The notes under the pieces: model-generated
What the model was told of the DNA's origin: nothing
The model's database searches: none
The model's input: only the letters and a program-made list of their open reading frames with translations
Translations under genes and position numbers: made by a program
DNA from: Tropicibacter sp. R16_0
Lineage (GTDB): Bacteria > Pseudomonadota > Alphaproteobacteria > Rhodobacterales > Rhodobacteraceae
Direction: 5' to 3'
Length of the DNA: 64,000 bases
NCBI RefSeq assembly: GCF_017743935.1
Contig: NZ_JAGHRE010000010.1
Coordinates: 124,001-188,000, forward strand
Part shown: piece by piece, positions 1 to 7,510 of the stretch
Position numbering within the stretch: the stretch's first letter is position 1
Layout: every line of letters begins with the position of its first letter

Positions 1-579
1 GCTGGCCTGGTGTTCCCCGAAGCGGGCTCTGTCACCATCGACGGACAAAATGTCACCACCCTGCCGATGTATCGCCGTGCACGTTTGGGCATCGGATATC
101 TGCCGCAGGAAATGTCGATCTTTCGGGGCCTGAGTGTCGAAGACAACATCTCGGCCGTGCTGGACGTGACCGTCAAACATGCGCACAAGCGCAAGGAACG
201 GCTGGAAGAATTGCTGTCGGATTTTTCCGTCGAGCACCTGCGCCGCGCCCCTGCGCTGGCCCTGTCGGGCGGTGAACGCCGCCGCGTTGAAATTGCCCGT
301 TGCCTGGCTGCTGACCCCAAATACCTGCTGTTGGATGAACCTTTTGCGGGTGTTGACCCGATCAGCGTCGGCGACATCCGCCACCTTGTGGCCGACCTGA
401 AAAAGCGCGGTATCGGCGTGCTGATCACCGACCACAATGTCCGCGAAACGCTCGAGATCGTGGATCGCGCCTATATCTTGCATGATGGTCAGGTTCTGAT
501 GTCCGGCACCCCGGAAGAGGTCGTGGACAACGAAAACGTGCGTCGCGTGTATCTGGGCGAAAACTTCCGTATTTCATGA
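1..579 (+). CDS. lptB: LPS export ABC transporter ATP-binding protein LptB (5' end cut by window)
   Basis: ATPase of the LptB2FGC complex, which extracts lipopolysaccharide from the inner membrane and drives it along the Lpt bridge. The frame is open from base 1, so the start codon and Walker A lie outside the window. Visible parts are a Q-loop (YLPQE), the ABC signature LSGGERRR, Walker B (YLLLDEPFAG) and the switch histidine in LITDHNVRE, all typical of LptB. The C-terminal YLGENF ending is also family-like. The gene normally follows lptC and lptA, which would lie to the left. The next gene, hpf, is 255 bases away. Confidence 0.93.
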   Translation, partial: AGLVFPEAGSVTIDGQNVTTLPMYRRARLGIGYLPQEMSIFRGLSVEDNISAVLDVTVKHAHKRKERLEELLSDFSVEHLRRAPALALSGGERRRVEIARCLAADPKYLLLDEPFAGVDPISVGDIRHLVADLKKRGIGVLITDHNVRETLEIVDRAYILHDGQVLMSGTPEEVVDNENVRRVYLGENFRIS

Positions 580-584
580 CCTTA

Positions 585-600
585 CGGCGGATGACCGCCG
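585..600 (+). terminator. Hairpin just after lptB, possible weak terminator
   Basis: A perfect six-base inverted repeat (CGGCGG, loop ATGA, CCGCCG) begins six bases after the lptB stop codon. No run of T follows, so it is not a classical intrinsic terminator. It could be a stability hairpin at the 3' end of the lptB message. The rest of the 255-base gap before hpf holds no convincing gene. Confidence 0.3.
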
Positions 601-774
601 AAGATGGCGAAGATTCGCACAACTTCTTTGCTGCTTTCCGATTGACTCTCGGCGCGTCTCTTGCCTCAATCAGAGTATGGCAAACTTGCGGTTCGATGCT
701 GTCCTGGTTCGCCCCTTCGTTGAGGGGACGAATGCGACGCAATCTACGCAAATGCCTAATCCAATCACCCGTTA

Positions 775-800
775 TTGACAGGCGCACCCAATCCATTGGG
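775..800 (+). promoter_or_regulatory. Candidate hpf promoter region with inverted repeat
   Basis: A consensus -35 hexamer TTGACA lies at 775-780. Seven bases later is a perfect inverted repeat, CCCAAT-CC-ATTGGG at 787-800, filling the spacer where a regulator would block or contact polymerase. A good -10 hexamer is not obvious at 17-18 bases, so the promoter assignment is tentative. The repeat itself is seen directly. Confidence 0.3.
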
Positions 801-834
801 CGTGAATGCGGGTGAGAATTGTGAAGGAGATCAC

Positions 835-1398
835 ATGCGTTACCAAATCAGCGGAAAACAGATTGATATCGGTGAAGCCCTGCAAACACACGTGCAGACG
901 GAACTGGGCGATGCGGTCGCAAAATATGCGGAACGCCCCACCGACGCCAATGTCGTCTTTTCCCGCTCGGCGCATGAATATGTGTGCGAAACAACCGTGC
1001 ATCTGTCGACCGGGCTGACCGCCCAGGCCAAGGCGCATGCCAATGAAATCTACGCGGCCTTCGAAGCTTGCTGCGACAAGATGGAGACTCAGCTGCGCCG
1101 CTACAAGCGCCGCCTGAAGGATCACCATAAGGATCGCTCCGAGCCGGTTGAACTCTTTGGCGCGTCCTCGTATATCCTCGCGTCGGAAGAACAGAACACC
1201 GATAGTGAGCCCGAGTCGCTTCAGCCGATTATTGTGGCCGAGATGGAGACAAAGATTCCATCGCTTTCGGTCGGCGAGGCCGTTATGCAAATGGAGCTGG
1301 CTGGCGCCCCGGTGCTGGTCTTTCGGAACGAAGGCAAGGATGGGTTGAACGTGGTGTACCGTCGCGAGGACGGAAACATCGGTTGGATCGACCCGTAG
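835..1398 (+). CDS. hpf: Ribosome hibernation-promoting factor (long HPF type)
   Basis: Binds the 30S decoding region and promotes 100S ribosome dimers when growth slows. The 187-residue protein has the N-terminal RaiA/HPF domain (start MRYQISGKQIDIGEAL) and a C-terminal dimerisation domain (about 130-187), including the family motif VRKKIPSL-like TKIPSLSVGEAV and a closing GNIGWIDP. This is the long HPF architecture. The ATG at 835 is chosen over an upstream in-frame codon because a GAAGGAGA ribosome-binding site precedes it at proper spacing and the domain starts there. ptsN follows 72 bases downstream, a pairing conserved in proteobacteria. Confidence 0.95.
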   Translation: MRYQISGKQIDIGEALQTHVQTELGDAVAKYAERPTDANVVFSRSAHEYVCETTVHLSTGLTAQAKAHANEIYAAFEACCDKMETQLRRYKRRLKDHHKDRSEPVELFGASSYILASEEQNTDSEPESLQPIIVAEMETKIPSLSVGEAVMQMELAGAPVLVFRNEGKDGLNVVYRREDGNIGWIDP

Positions 1399-1470
1399 TA
1401 GGCAAGAATTATCAAATGGCCGCCCTTTGGCCCAAATGATCAGGGGGCGCCCGTGCGGAGCAAGCAAGAC

Positions 1471-1935
1471 ATGGAGCTTTCAAGCATCCTCAAGCCTGAG
1501 GCGGTTAAGGTATTTTCCGCTGCCTCGAGCAAGAAACGTCTGTTCCAGGAAATCGCCGAAGTGGCGCACACCGCTCATGGGTTTGACCCCCAATCGACGG
1601 TTGAGGCCCTGATGGAACGCGAGAGCCTGGGACCAACCGGCGTTGGACATGGTGTGGCCCTGCCACATGCGCGCCTGTCGGGTGTGGACACAGTAACCGG
1701 CGTGTTTGTCATGCTGGAAAAGCCGATGGACTTTGGGGCGGTTGATCGCCAGCCCGTCGACATCGCATTTACCCTGTTTGCCCCGGAAGAGGCCGGTGTG
1801 GAGCACCTTAAGGCGCTTGCCCTTGTGTCTCGCACCCTGCGTGAACAACCGCTCTGCACCAAGCTGCGGGCCAATTTGGACCCTACAAAGCTTTATGCGA
1901 TCTTGACCGAAGCACAGTCCGTGCAAGCGGCGTAG
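1471..1935 (+). CDS. ptsN: Nitrogen phosphotransferase enzyme IIA (EIIA-Ntr)
   Basis: Phospho-accepting regulator of the PTS-Ntr relay, which links nitrogen and potassium status to transport and gene expression. The 154-residue length is standard for PtsN. The active-site histidine is in GVGHGVALPHARL, the PTS EIIA type 2 signature. An in-frame GTG at 1453 would add six residues; the ATG at 1471 (MELSSILKPEAV) matches the usual N-terminus. It sits next to hpf as in many proteobacteria. An intrinsic terminator follows. Confidence 0.94.
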   Translation: MELSSILKPEAVKVFSAASSKKRLFQEIAEVAHTAHGFDPQSTVEALMERESLGPTGVGHGVALPHARLSGVDTVTGVFVMLEKPMDFGAVDRQPVDIAFTLFAPEEAGVEHLKALALVSRTLREQPLCTKLRANLDPTKLYAILTEAQSVQAA

Positions 1936-1960
1936 GTCAAAACTCAACTGTCAGAATCGA

Positions 1961-1987
1961 AAAAGGCCCCGCGTGGGGCCTTTTTTG
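1961..1987. terminator. Intrinsic terminator between ptsN and the convergent CAP gene
   Basis: AAAAGGCCCC-GCGT-GGGGCCTTTTTT forms a strong stem with A and T tracts on both sides, so it can end transcription from ptsN on the plus strand and from the CAP-domain gene on the minus strand. Confidence 0.9.
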
Positions 1988-2003
1988 TTGGAATACTCCG
2001 GGT

Positions 2004-2516
2004 TCAACCGCCCATTTCCAACGTCCACCAGATCTTGCCGCTTTTTTCCTGGAACCATGCAAACCCCATGTTGACGGCCGTCGGATCCAAAATCACACCC
2101 CGAGGGCCCGGCTCTTCCATCCAGGCTGCCAGTGTTTCCAGCTCGGTCTCATAGGTTTCCGAGATTGCTTCGCCCACAAGGGGGCCCGGGTAACCAGCCC
2201 GCGCAACACGGTCGATGGGCGAGGATCCGTCCGAGCCAAAGTGCCAAGGCCGGTTCTGCGCTGCCATGTCACGCGAATGGGTCGCCGCGGCCGCGTTCAG
2301 TTGCGCGTTCAACTGCACCGGGTTCAGACCCGAGGCCGAGCGCAGCGCATTGACCGAATCCAACATGCGGAACTGAAGTTTCGAAGCATTGCCGCGAATC
2401 TTGTAAACCTTGGGCAGCGGCAAGCCATCCGCGCCCAACTGCTGTGGACCCGAAGTGGGCGTACAGGCCGCCAAGCCCAGAAACAGCATCATCAAAAGGG
2501 AAATCAGTCGCGTCAT
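2004..2516 (-). CDS. CAP (SCP/PR-1) domain lipoprotein
   Basis: Predicted exported lipoprotein of 170 residues. The N-terminus MTRLISLLMMLFLGLAAC is a lipoprotein signal peptide with lipobox LAAC. The rest is a CAP-superfamily fold: LDSVNALRSASGL, then AAATHSRDMAAQNRPWHFG with the conserved histidine and HF/HxG region, and GENI-like VGEAISETYE. Bacterial CAP proteins of this size are common in Rhodobacteraceae but their molecular job is not settled. A longer upstream frame exists, but the signal peptide fixes the start at 2516. It is transcribed away from the L,D-transpeptidase gene. Confidence 0.85.
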   Translation of the reverse strand: MTRLISLLMMLFLGLAACTPTSGPQQLGADGLPLPKVYKIRGNASKLQFRMLDSVNALRSASGLNPVQLNAQLNAAAATHSRDMAAQNRPWHFGSDGSSPIDRVARAGYPGPLVGEAISETYETELETLAAWMEEPGPRGVILDPTAVNMGFAWFQEKSGKIWWTLEMGG

Positions 2517-2615
2517 AAGGCACCCCGGTACATCTATCGGGACATGAGATAGCGCGACATCGGTGCCGGCGCAAATGCAACTCTGCCACAGTGCGCGCAT
2601 TCGAGCCGGTTTGAT

Positions 2616-2644
2616 TTGCGACTGCGGCTTTCGCGCCATATTAT
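2616..2644 (+). promoter_or_regulatory. Sigma-70 type promoter for the L,D-transpeptidase gene
   Basis: TTGCGA at 2616-2621 and TATTAT at 2639-2644 are separated by exactly 17 bases. A start near 2651 would give a leader of about 34 bases before the ATG at 2685. The -10 overlaps one arm of an inverted repeat. Confidence 0.6.
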
Positions 2645-2672
2645 GTGTCGGATACCGGGATTGAACACATAA
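2641..2672. promoter_or_regulatory. Perfect 8-bp inverted repeat, candidate operator
   Basis: TTATGTGT (2641-2648) and ACACATAA (2665-2672) are exact inverted copies separated by 16 bases. The left arm overlaps the -10 of the promoter ahead of the L,D-transpeptidase gene and the right arm lies in the leader. This could be a regulator site or an mRNA hairpin; the regulator is unknown. Confidence 0.45.
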
Positions 2673-2684
2673 AGGTCTGCAACC

Positions 2685-3284
2685 ATGGTCAAAAAGTCTT
2701 TCGAATCCCCGACTCGCCGCAGTTTTTTGATTGGCGCAACGGCGACGTTGGGCACGCCAGCCATCGCTCAATACGTGCCAAACGACCCATTGCGCCCTGC
2801 GCCCGAGCCGGAACCGCCGGTTCGTCGTAATATTTCAAGCTTCCGCGCGAAGAGTTGGAAACCCTATTTCAGCAACACCCGCAACGGTGCGATTCTGGTC
2901 GATACCACGTCGCGCGCGCTGCATTACTGGTCGGCCGATCAATCAATCTACAAGCTTTATCCGTCGTCGGTGCCTCTGACCGAGGAATTGACCCGCCTGG
3001 GTCGCACGAGCGTCATCCGCAAGGTCGAAGGCCCCAGCTGGTCGCCAACCCCTTCGATGAAAAAGCGGAATCCGGAATGGCCGGATCATATTCCACCGGG
3101 TCCGGACAACCCTTTGGGCACCCATGCGCTGTACCTCAGCTGGAAATATTACCGAATCCACGGCACCCATGACACGCGCAAGATCGGGCGTCGGTCGTCG
3201 AACGGCTGCATTGGGCTGTACAACGAGCATATCGCTGAATTGTTCTCAATGGCGAAGGTAGGCACTCAAGTGTTGCTTATTTGA
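2685..3284 (+). CDS. L,D-transpeptidase (YkuD family), exported
   Basis: Predicted periplasmic enzyme that cross-links peptidoglycan or attaches proteins to it through 3-3 type transpeptidation. The 199-residue protein begins with a Tat-like signal (TRRSFLIGATATLGTPAIA). The YkuD catalytic region is near the C-terminus: HGTH (159-162) and SSNGCIGLYNEH with catalytic Cys175. The middle part, with NPLGTHALYLSW, matches the family. A second, smaller YkuD gene is at 45542-46063. The upstream promoter and inverted repeat suggest regulated expression. Confidence 0.9.
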   Translation: MVKKSFESPTRRSFLIGATATLGTPAIAQYVPNDPLRPAPEPEPPVRRNISSFRAKSWKPYFSNTRNGAILVDTTSRALHYWSADQSIYKLYPSSVPLTEELTRLGRTSVIRKVEGPSWSPTPSMKKRNPEWPDHIPPGPDNPLGTHALYLSWKYYRIHGTHDTRKIGRRSSNGCIGLYNEHIAELFSMAKVGTQVLLI

Positions 3285-3423
3285 CGACATTTTGGCGCAC
3301 TGAATCGGGTAAGGGGTAAGTAGCGTTTGCAATTCAACCCCATAGCTGATTAGAAAAAAACCACGAGGTAAGTCTTGGCTGTGCGGTTCTTTATGTCGAA
3401 TCGCGCAAATTCTGGAGGTTAAT

Positions 3424-3606
3424 ATGAAAAAACTCGTTCTTGCTGCTGCACTGACTGCTGCTGCTTCGACCGCATACGCTGGCAACATCGCTGAGCCGGT
3501 TGTTGAACCGCCGGTCATCGTTGAAGAAACTCAGTCGTCGTCGTCGGGCATCGTCCTGCCGCTGCTGCTGCTGGTTCTGGTCGGCGCCGCTGTTGCATCG
3601 TCGTAA
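3424..3606 (+). CDS. Small exported or membrane protein of unknown function
   Basis: A 60-residue protein with a clear signal peptide (MKKLVLAAALTAAASTAYA, cleaved after AYA), a short acidic and proline-rich stretch, and a C-terminal hydrophobic segment IVLPLLLLVLVGAAVA. After cleavage only about 41 residues remain, half of them membrane-spanning. The ribosome-binding site GGAGG lies just upstream (TCTGGAGGTTAATATG) and a strong terminator follows, so it forms its own short transcription unit. A weak TTGCAA-N17-TTAGAA promoter may lie at 3327-3355. I do not recognise a function. Confidence 0.8.
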   Translation: MKKLVLAAALTAAASTAYAGNIAEPVVEPPVIVEETQSSSSGIVLPLLLLVLVGAAVASS

Positions 3607-3630
3607 GACTTTCAGCTTCGGCTGATACGG

Positions 3631-3660
3631 AAAAGGCGGTGGTCACCCACCGCCTTTTTC
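3631..3660. terminator. Bidirectional intrinsic terminator
   Basis: AAAAGGCGGTG-GTCA-CCCACCGCCTTTTT: a strong stem flanked by A and T tracts. It ends the small exported protein gene on the plus strand and hemH on the minus strand. Confidence 0.9.
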
Positions 3661-3685
3661 ATTTTCTGGAACTGGCCAATCAGCG

Positions 3686-4738
3686 TCAGTCTATCCAGCC
3701 TGACAGATTCTCTGCCACCACTGTGCTCAACGCCTTGATATGCGCGTCATCGTCGTTCAGGCAGGGAATATAAGTGAACTGCTCACCACCCGCTTCCTCA
3801 AAGCTCTCTTTGATCTCTTCGTTGATCTCTTCGAGTGTTTCGATGCAGTCAGCCGAAAAGGCGGGTGCACAGACCGCAATGTTCTTTTTTCCCTGCTTTG
3901 CAAGATCAGCCACATGGTCAACGGTATAAGGCTTCAACCATTCCTCGGGGCCGAAACGCGACTGAAAAGTCGAGATGATGTCTGTCTCGTCCCACCCCAA
4001 GCGCTCGCGCAGCAGCCTTGTCGTTTTCACACATTGGCAGTGATAGGGGTCGCCCTGCTGCAAATACCGCTCAGGCATACCGTGATACGAGCACACCAGA
4101 ATGTCGGGGCGTGTTGCCATATCCGCATAGGCCCGTTCGATCGACTGCGCCAAGGCCTCGATGTAACTGGGATGATCAAAGTAGGGGGCCACCGTGCGGC
4201 TGGCCGGTTGCCACGCTTCTTGCATCAGCGCGCGAAAGAACTGATCGTTTGCAGTGGCTGACGTGGCCCCGGCATAGTGCGGATACAGCGGGAAAAACAG
4301 GATCTTGTCGCATCCCGCCGCCACCATTTCACGCACTTTGGACTGCGTGGACGGGTTGCCATAACGCATGCAGAAATCAACATTCACCCGGTCGCCATAG
4401 CGCTCGGTCAGACTGGCCGCCATCTTGGCTGTCTGATCCTTGGTGATCGTCATCAGCGGGCTTTCGCCCTTGTCGTGGTTCCAAATCGACTTGTACGCCG
4501 CACCAGACGTGAACGGCCGCTTGGTCAGGATGATCAGCTGCAACAGCGGCTGCCATTTCCATTTCGGATAATCGATCACTCGCTGGTCGGATAAAAACTC
4601 GTTCAGATAACGTCGCATCGGCCAGTACGTGTAATCATCCGGCGTGCCGAGATTAGCCAACAACACGCCGACCTTGCCGAATTTCACCTTTGGGTGGTCG
4701 GTCGGCGCATGGGAGGGGCGGGTGGCATCAAACATCAT
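3686..4738 (-). CDS. hemH: Ferrochelatase
   Basis: Inserts ferrous iron into protoporphyrin IX, the last step of protoheme synthesis. The 350-residue protein has the N-terminal family motif VGVLLANLGTP, the catalytic-region motif CSYHGMPERY with the metal-site histidine, CQCVKTTRLL, and FSADCIETLEE near the C-terminus with the conserved glutamates. Two adjacent ATG codons (4738 and 4735) begin the protein; a longer upstream frame has no family character. The gene converges on the bidirectional terminator at 3631-3660. Confidence 0.96.
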   Translation of the reverse strand: MMFDATRPSHAPTDHPKVKFGKVGVLLANLGTPDDYTYWPMRRYLNEFLSDQRVIDYPKWKWQPLLQLIILTKRPFTSGAAYKSIWNHDKGESPLMTITKDQTAKMAASLTERYGDRVNVDFCMRYGNPSTQSKVREMVAAGCDKILFFPLYPHYAGATSATANDQFFRALMQEAWQPASRTVAPYFDHPSYIEALAQSIERAYADMATRPDILVCSYHGMPERYLQQGDPYHCQCVKTTRLLRERLGWDETDIISTFQSRFGPEEWLKPYTVDHVADLAKQGKKNIAVCAPAFSADCIETLEEINEEIKESFEEAGGEQFTYIPCLNDDDAHIKALSTVVAENLSGWID

Positions 4739-4793
4739 TGGCGTCCTGAATATGTCGTGTGTCGAAGGTGAGATAACCGGAAATCCCTTTGGG

Positions 4794-5624
4794 TCAATCC
4801 GACAGTTTGCCTTCTTTGGTCTTGAGAGCGTCCGCCAGCCGCGCCGTTGCGGACCCCGGGCGCAGGGGCTTGGGCTGACTTTCATCGGGGGACCAACCGG
4901 TCAGGCAGATCAGATCAAAGGTGGCAGGCAAGCGTCCCAGATCGGTGGCAAAGCTGCTGTGGTAGAGCTCTTGGGCCCGCTGGAACACGGCCCGGCGCGT
5001 GGGATGGCGCAGACGGGCGTGCAAGGCGTTGCCCTCTCCCATGGCACGCAAATCGCGCATCAGATGCCAAATGTCCCTGTATTCGGCGCGCAGATCCACA
5101 TTGTCGGCTACCGGCAGGGCAAAGCCTGCACGCTGCAAAAGACCCCCCAGATCCCGGATTTCTGCCATGGGGGCGATTCGCGGGGACAAACCGCCCGAAA
5201 CCTCGACCTCGGCCTGTCCCAGGGTCGCGCGCAGTTCGTGCAAGGTTTCACCGCCCAGCGCGACAGCCAGAAACAAACCGTCCGGTTTCAGTGCGCGACG
5301 ACATTGGATCAACTGTCCGACCGGGTCATTCGCCCAATGCAGGCCCATGGCATGCACAACAAGATCATGCGCTGCAGGCTCCAACTCCAAGACTTCAGCA
5401 TCTTGGATCACCTGAGCGCCTGGAACTGCGCCGCCCCAAACCTGCGGCAAAGGCGTCACGACCGCTGGCGCCGTAAAGGTTCTGTTAACCATCGAGAGGC
5501 GATCCTGCACTTCGTCGATGGCTGCGTCGTGCAGAAACAGCGCATCTGGCTGAATGCGGCGGCGATAGGCAGCGCGGGCCGTGCTGTCGACCAGCTTTGG
5601 CGTGTCTTGGGGTGGAATTCTCAT
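4794..5624 (-). CDS. SAM-dependent methyltransferase-fold protein, NDUFAF5 / BioC-like
   Basis: A 276-residue class I methyltransferase-like protein. The motif HDLVVHAMGLHWANDPV and the C-terminal ICLTGWSPDESQPKPLRPGS match the alphaproteobacterial homologues of NDUFAF5, a complex I assembly factor that hydroxylates an arginine of NDUFS7. BioC-type proteins share the fold, so the exact reaction is not certain. The ATG at 5624 is preferred over an in-frame TTG at 5633. It is divergent from comF with only 17 bases between start codons, so each promoter must lie inside the other gene. Confidence 0.8.
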   Translation of the reverse strand: MRIPPQDTPKLVDSTARAAYRRRIQPDALFLHDAAIDEVQDRLSMVNRTFTAPAVVTPLPQVWGGAVPGAQVIQDAEVLELEPAAHDLVVHAMGLHWANDPVGQLIQCRRALKPDGLFLAVALGGETLHELRATLGQAEVEVSGGLSPRIAPMAEIRDLGGLLQRAGFALPVADNVDLRAEYRDIWHLMRDLRAMGEGNALHARLRHPTRRAVFQRAQELYHSSFATDLGRLPATFDLICLTGWSPDESQPKPLRPGSATARLADALKTKEGKLSD

Positions 5625-5641
5625 GGGGTGCAAATAATCCG

Positions 5642-6370
5642 ATGTGGAGCAGGATTCAAACCGCTGTCGAAATGATCTACCCGCCCCGGTGTCTGGGCTG
5701 CGGCGTGCTTGTGACAGCGGACTTTGGCCTGTGCGGGTCGTGTTGGCGCGACACCCCTTTCATCGCGGGCACCGTGTGTGAAGCCTGCGGCATCCCCCTG
5801 CCCGGTCAACAAGACGGTTACAGGATCGAATGCGATGACTGCATGGCCACGCCAAGACCATGGAAGGATGGACGCTCGGCCCTGGTCTATACGGGGCGTG
5901 CGCGGCGGATGATTTTGGCACTGAAACATGGCGACCGGCCAGAATTGGCACGACCCGCAGCGCAGTGGATGGCGAAAGCGGGCAAATGCATGATGCATGA
6001 CAAGATACTGATTGCGCCGGTGCCGTTGCATTGGACCCGGTTGCTGAAGCGTCGCTATAACCAGTCGGCTCTGCTTGCACAGAACCTGTCGGATGAAACC
6101 GGCCTGCCCCATTGTCCCGACCTGATGGTTCGCAGCAAGAAAACCCCAATGCTCGAAGGCAAGACCTTGCAGGAACGAACTGAAATCCTGTCGCAAGCCA
6201 TCGAGGTACACCCCAAGCGTCGCCACCGGCTGACCCAGCGGGACATTCTGCTGGTGGACGATGTGATGACCTCCGGAGCAACCCTGACGGCCTGTGCGCA
6301 GGCGTGTCTGGCGGCCGGGGCAAATCATATTTTCGTGCTTACACTGGCGCGCGTTGCGAAGGATGCCTAA
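5642..6370 (+). CDS. comF: ComF family phosphoribosyltransferase-like protein
   Basis: A 242-residue ComF-type protein. The N-terminal zinc-finger region has paired cysteines (RCLGCGV, CGSCW, CEACG, ECDDC). The C-terminal phosphoribosyltransferase domain has the PRPP-binding motif DILLVDDVMTSGATL and the ComF motif RRYNQS. ComF proteins act in DNA uptake in competent bacteria; in alphaproteobacteria the role is less clear. The ATG at 5642 is 17 bases from the start of the divergent methyltransferase gene. A glutaredoxin gene follows in the same direction. Confidence 0.88.
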   Translation: MWSRIQTAVEMIYPPRCLGCGVLVTADFGLCGSCWRDTPFIAGTVCEACGIPLPGQQDGYRIECDDCMATPRPWKDGRSALVYTGRARRMILALKHGDRPELARPAAQWMAKAGKCMMHDKILIAPVPLHWTRLLKRRYNQSALLAQNLSDETGLPHCPDLMVRSKKTPMLEGKTLQERTEILSQAIEVHPKRRHRLTQRDILLVDDVMTSGATLTACAQACLAAGANHIFVLTLARVAKDA

Positions 6371-6409
6371 TTCCCCCTAGATTACGCCAAATCTGCCAAG
6401 GGAACGACC

Positions 6410-6667
6410 ATGAAAGCCGTTGAAATCTACACCTCGCCGCTCTGCGGTTTTTGCCATGCGGCCAAGCGCCTGCTGAACCAGAAGGGCGTCGAGTTCACCG
6501 AAATCGACGTGATGCGGAACCCTGACCGCAAGCCCGAGATGATCCAGCGCGCCAACGGTGGCCGCACTGTGCCGCAGATCTTTGTGGGCGAAACCCATGT
6601 GGGCGGTTGTGATGACCTTTATGACCTGGAACGGTCCGGCAAACTCGACCCGTTGCTGGCCGCCTGA
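6410..6667 (+). CDS. grxC: Glutaredoxin 3
   Basis: Small dithiol glutaredoxin (85 residues) that reduces disulfides and glutathione mixed disulfides. The active site is CGFC at 12-15 instead of the more common CPYC. GGRTVPQIFVGETHVGGCDDL is the conserved TVP and GG glutathione-binding region. A ribosome-binding site AAGGGA precedes the ATG. Its stop overlaps the start of the downstream amidase gene by one base, so the two are probably translationally coupled. Confidence 0.93.
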   Translation: MKAVEIYTSPLCGFCHAAKRLLNQKGVEFTEIDVMRNPDRKPEMIQRANGGRTVPQIFVGETHVGGCDDLYDLERSGKLDPLLAA

Positions 6668-7497
6668 TGAAAACCGCTCTGGTCCAGATCACGTCGTCCG
6701 ACGATCCCGCCGCAAACCTTGACATGGTGCGCCGCATGATCGCCGAGGCTGCAAAGGGTGGCGCCAAGTTCATCCTGACGCCCGAGGTCACCAATTGCGT
6801 TTCGACCAGCACCACGCGTCAGCGCGAGGTGCTGCAGCATCAAGAGGATGACATCACGCTGGCCGGTCTGCGCGAACAGGCCGCTGAGCTGGGGATCTGG
6901 CTCCTGATCGGGTCATTGGGGATCAAGACGCATGACGCGGATGGCCGTTTTGCCAACCGCTCGTTCATGATCAACCCGAAAGGCGAAATCGTCGCGCAAT
7001 ACGACAAGATCCACATGTTCGATGTCCAAGTGACCGAGCATGAGACATTCCGCGAATCCGCCAACTATCGCCCGGGAACGAAAGCCGTGGTGGCCAAGAC
7101 CGACTTTGGCAAGGTCGGCATGACCATCTGTTACGACGTTCGCTTTCCACATCTGCACGCCAAACTCGCGCAAGAGGGCGCAACAATTTTGACGGTGCCA
7201 GCAGCCTTCTCTCCGGTCACGGGTGCGGCACATTGGGAACCTCTGCTGCGCGCCCGCGCCATTGAAACCGGGTGCTGGATACTGGCCCCCGGTCAATGTG
7301 GCGAGCACCCCAAGACCCGCGGCAAGACTCGCTACACCCACGGGCATTCCCTGGTTGTTGCCCCCTGGGGCGAGGTCGTGATTGACGCAGGCACTGAACC
7401 GGGCATTCACTATTTTGATCTGGATGATACATCTGTTACAGACGCACGACGCAAAGTGCCGTCTCTGACTCACGTTCGGCCGTTCGACGGTCCCTGA
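6667..7497 (+). CDS. Carbon-nitrogen hydrolase, Nit1-type (probable deaminated glutathione amidase)
   Basis: A 276-residue nitrilase-superfamily enzyme. The catalytic triad is visible: Glu in LTPEVTN, Lys in YDKIHMFDV, and Cys in TICYDVRFP. The YDKIHMFDV motif is typical of the Nit1/NitFhit branch, whose known activity is hydrolysis of deaminated glutathione, a repair reaction. Direct coupling to a glutaredoxin gene by one-base overlap fits a glutathione-related role, but that link is inference. Confidence 0.88.
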   Translation: MKTALVQITSSDDPAANLDMVRRMIAEAAKGGAKFILTPEVTNCVSTSTTRQREVLQHQEDDITLAGLREQAAELGIWLLIGSLGIKTHDADGRFANRSFMINPKGEIVAQYDKIHMFDVQVTEHETFRESANYRPGTKAVVAKTDFGKVGMTICYDVRFPHLHAKLAQEGATILTVPAAFSPVTGAAHWEPLLRARAIETGCWILAPGQCGEHPKTRGKTRYTHGHSLVVAPWGEVVIDAGTEPGIHYFDLDDTSVTDARRKVPSLTHVRPFDGP

Positions 7498-7510
7498 CCC
7501 AGATCTGGAA

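Noticed and set aside
678-690. TGGCA...TTGC resembling a sigma-54 promoter upstream of hpf
   Set aside because: The GG to GC distance is too short for sigma-54 binding.
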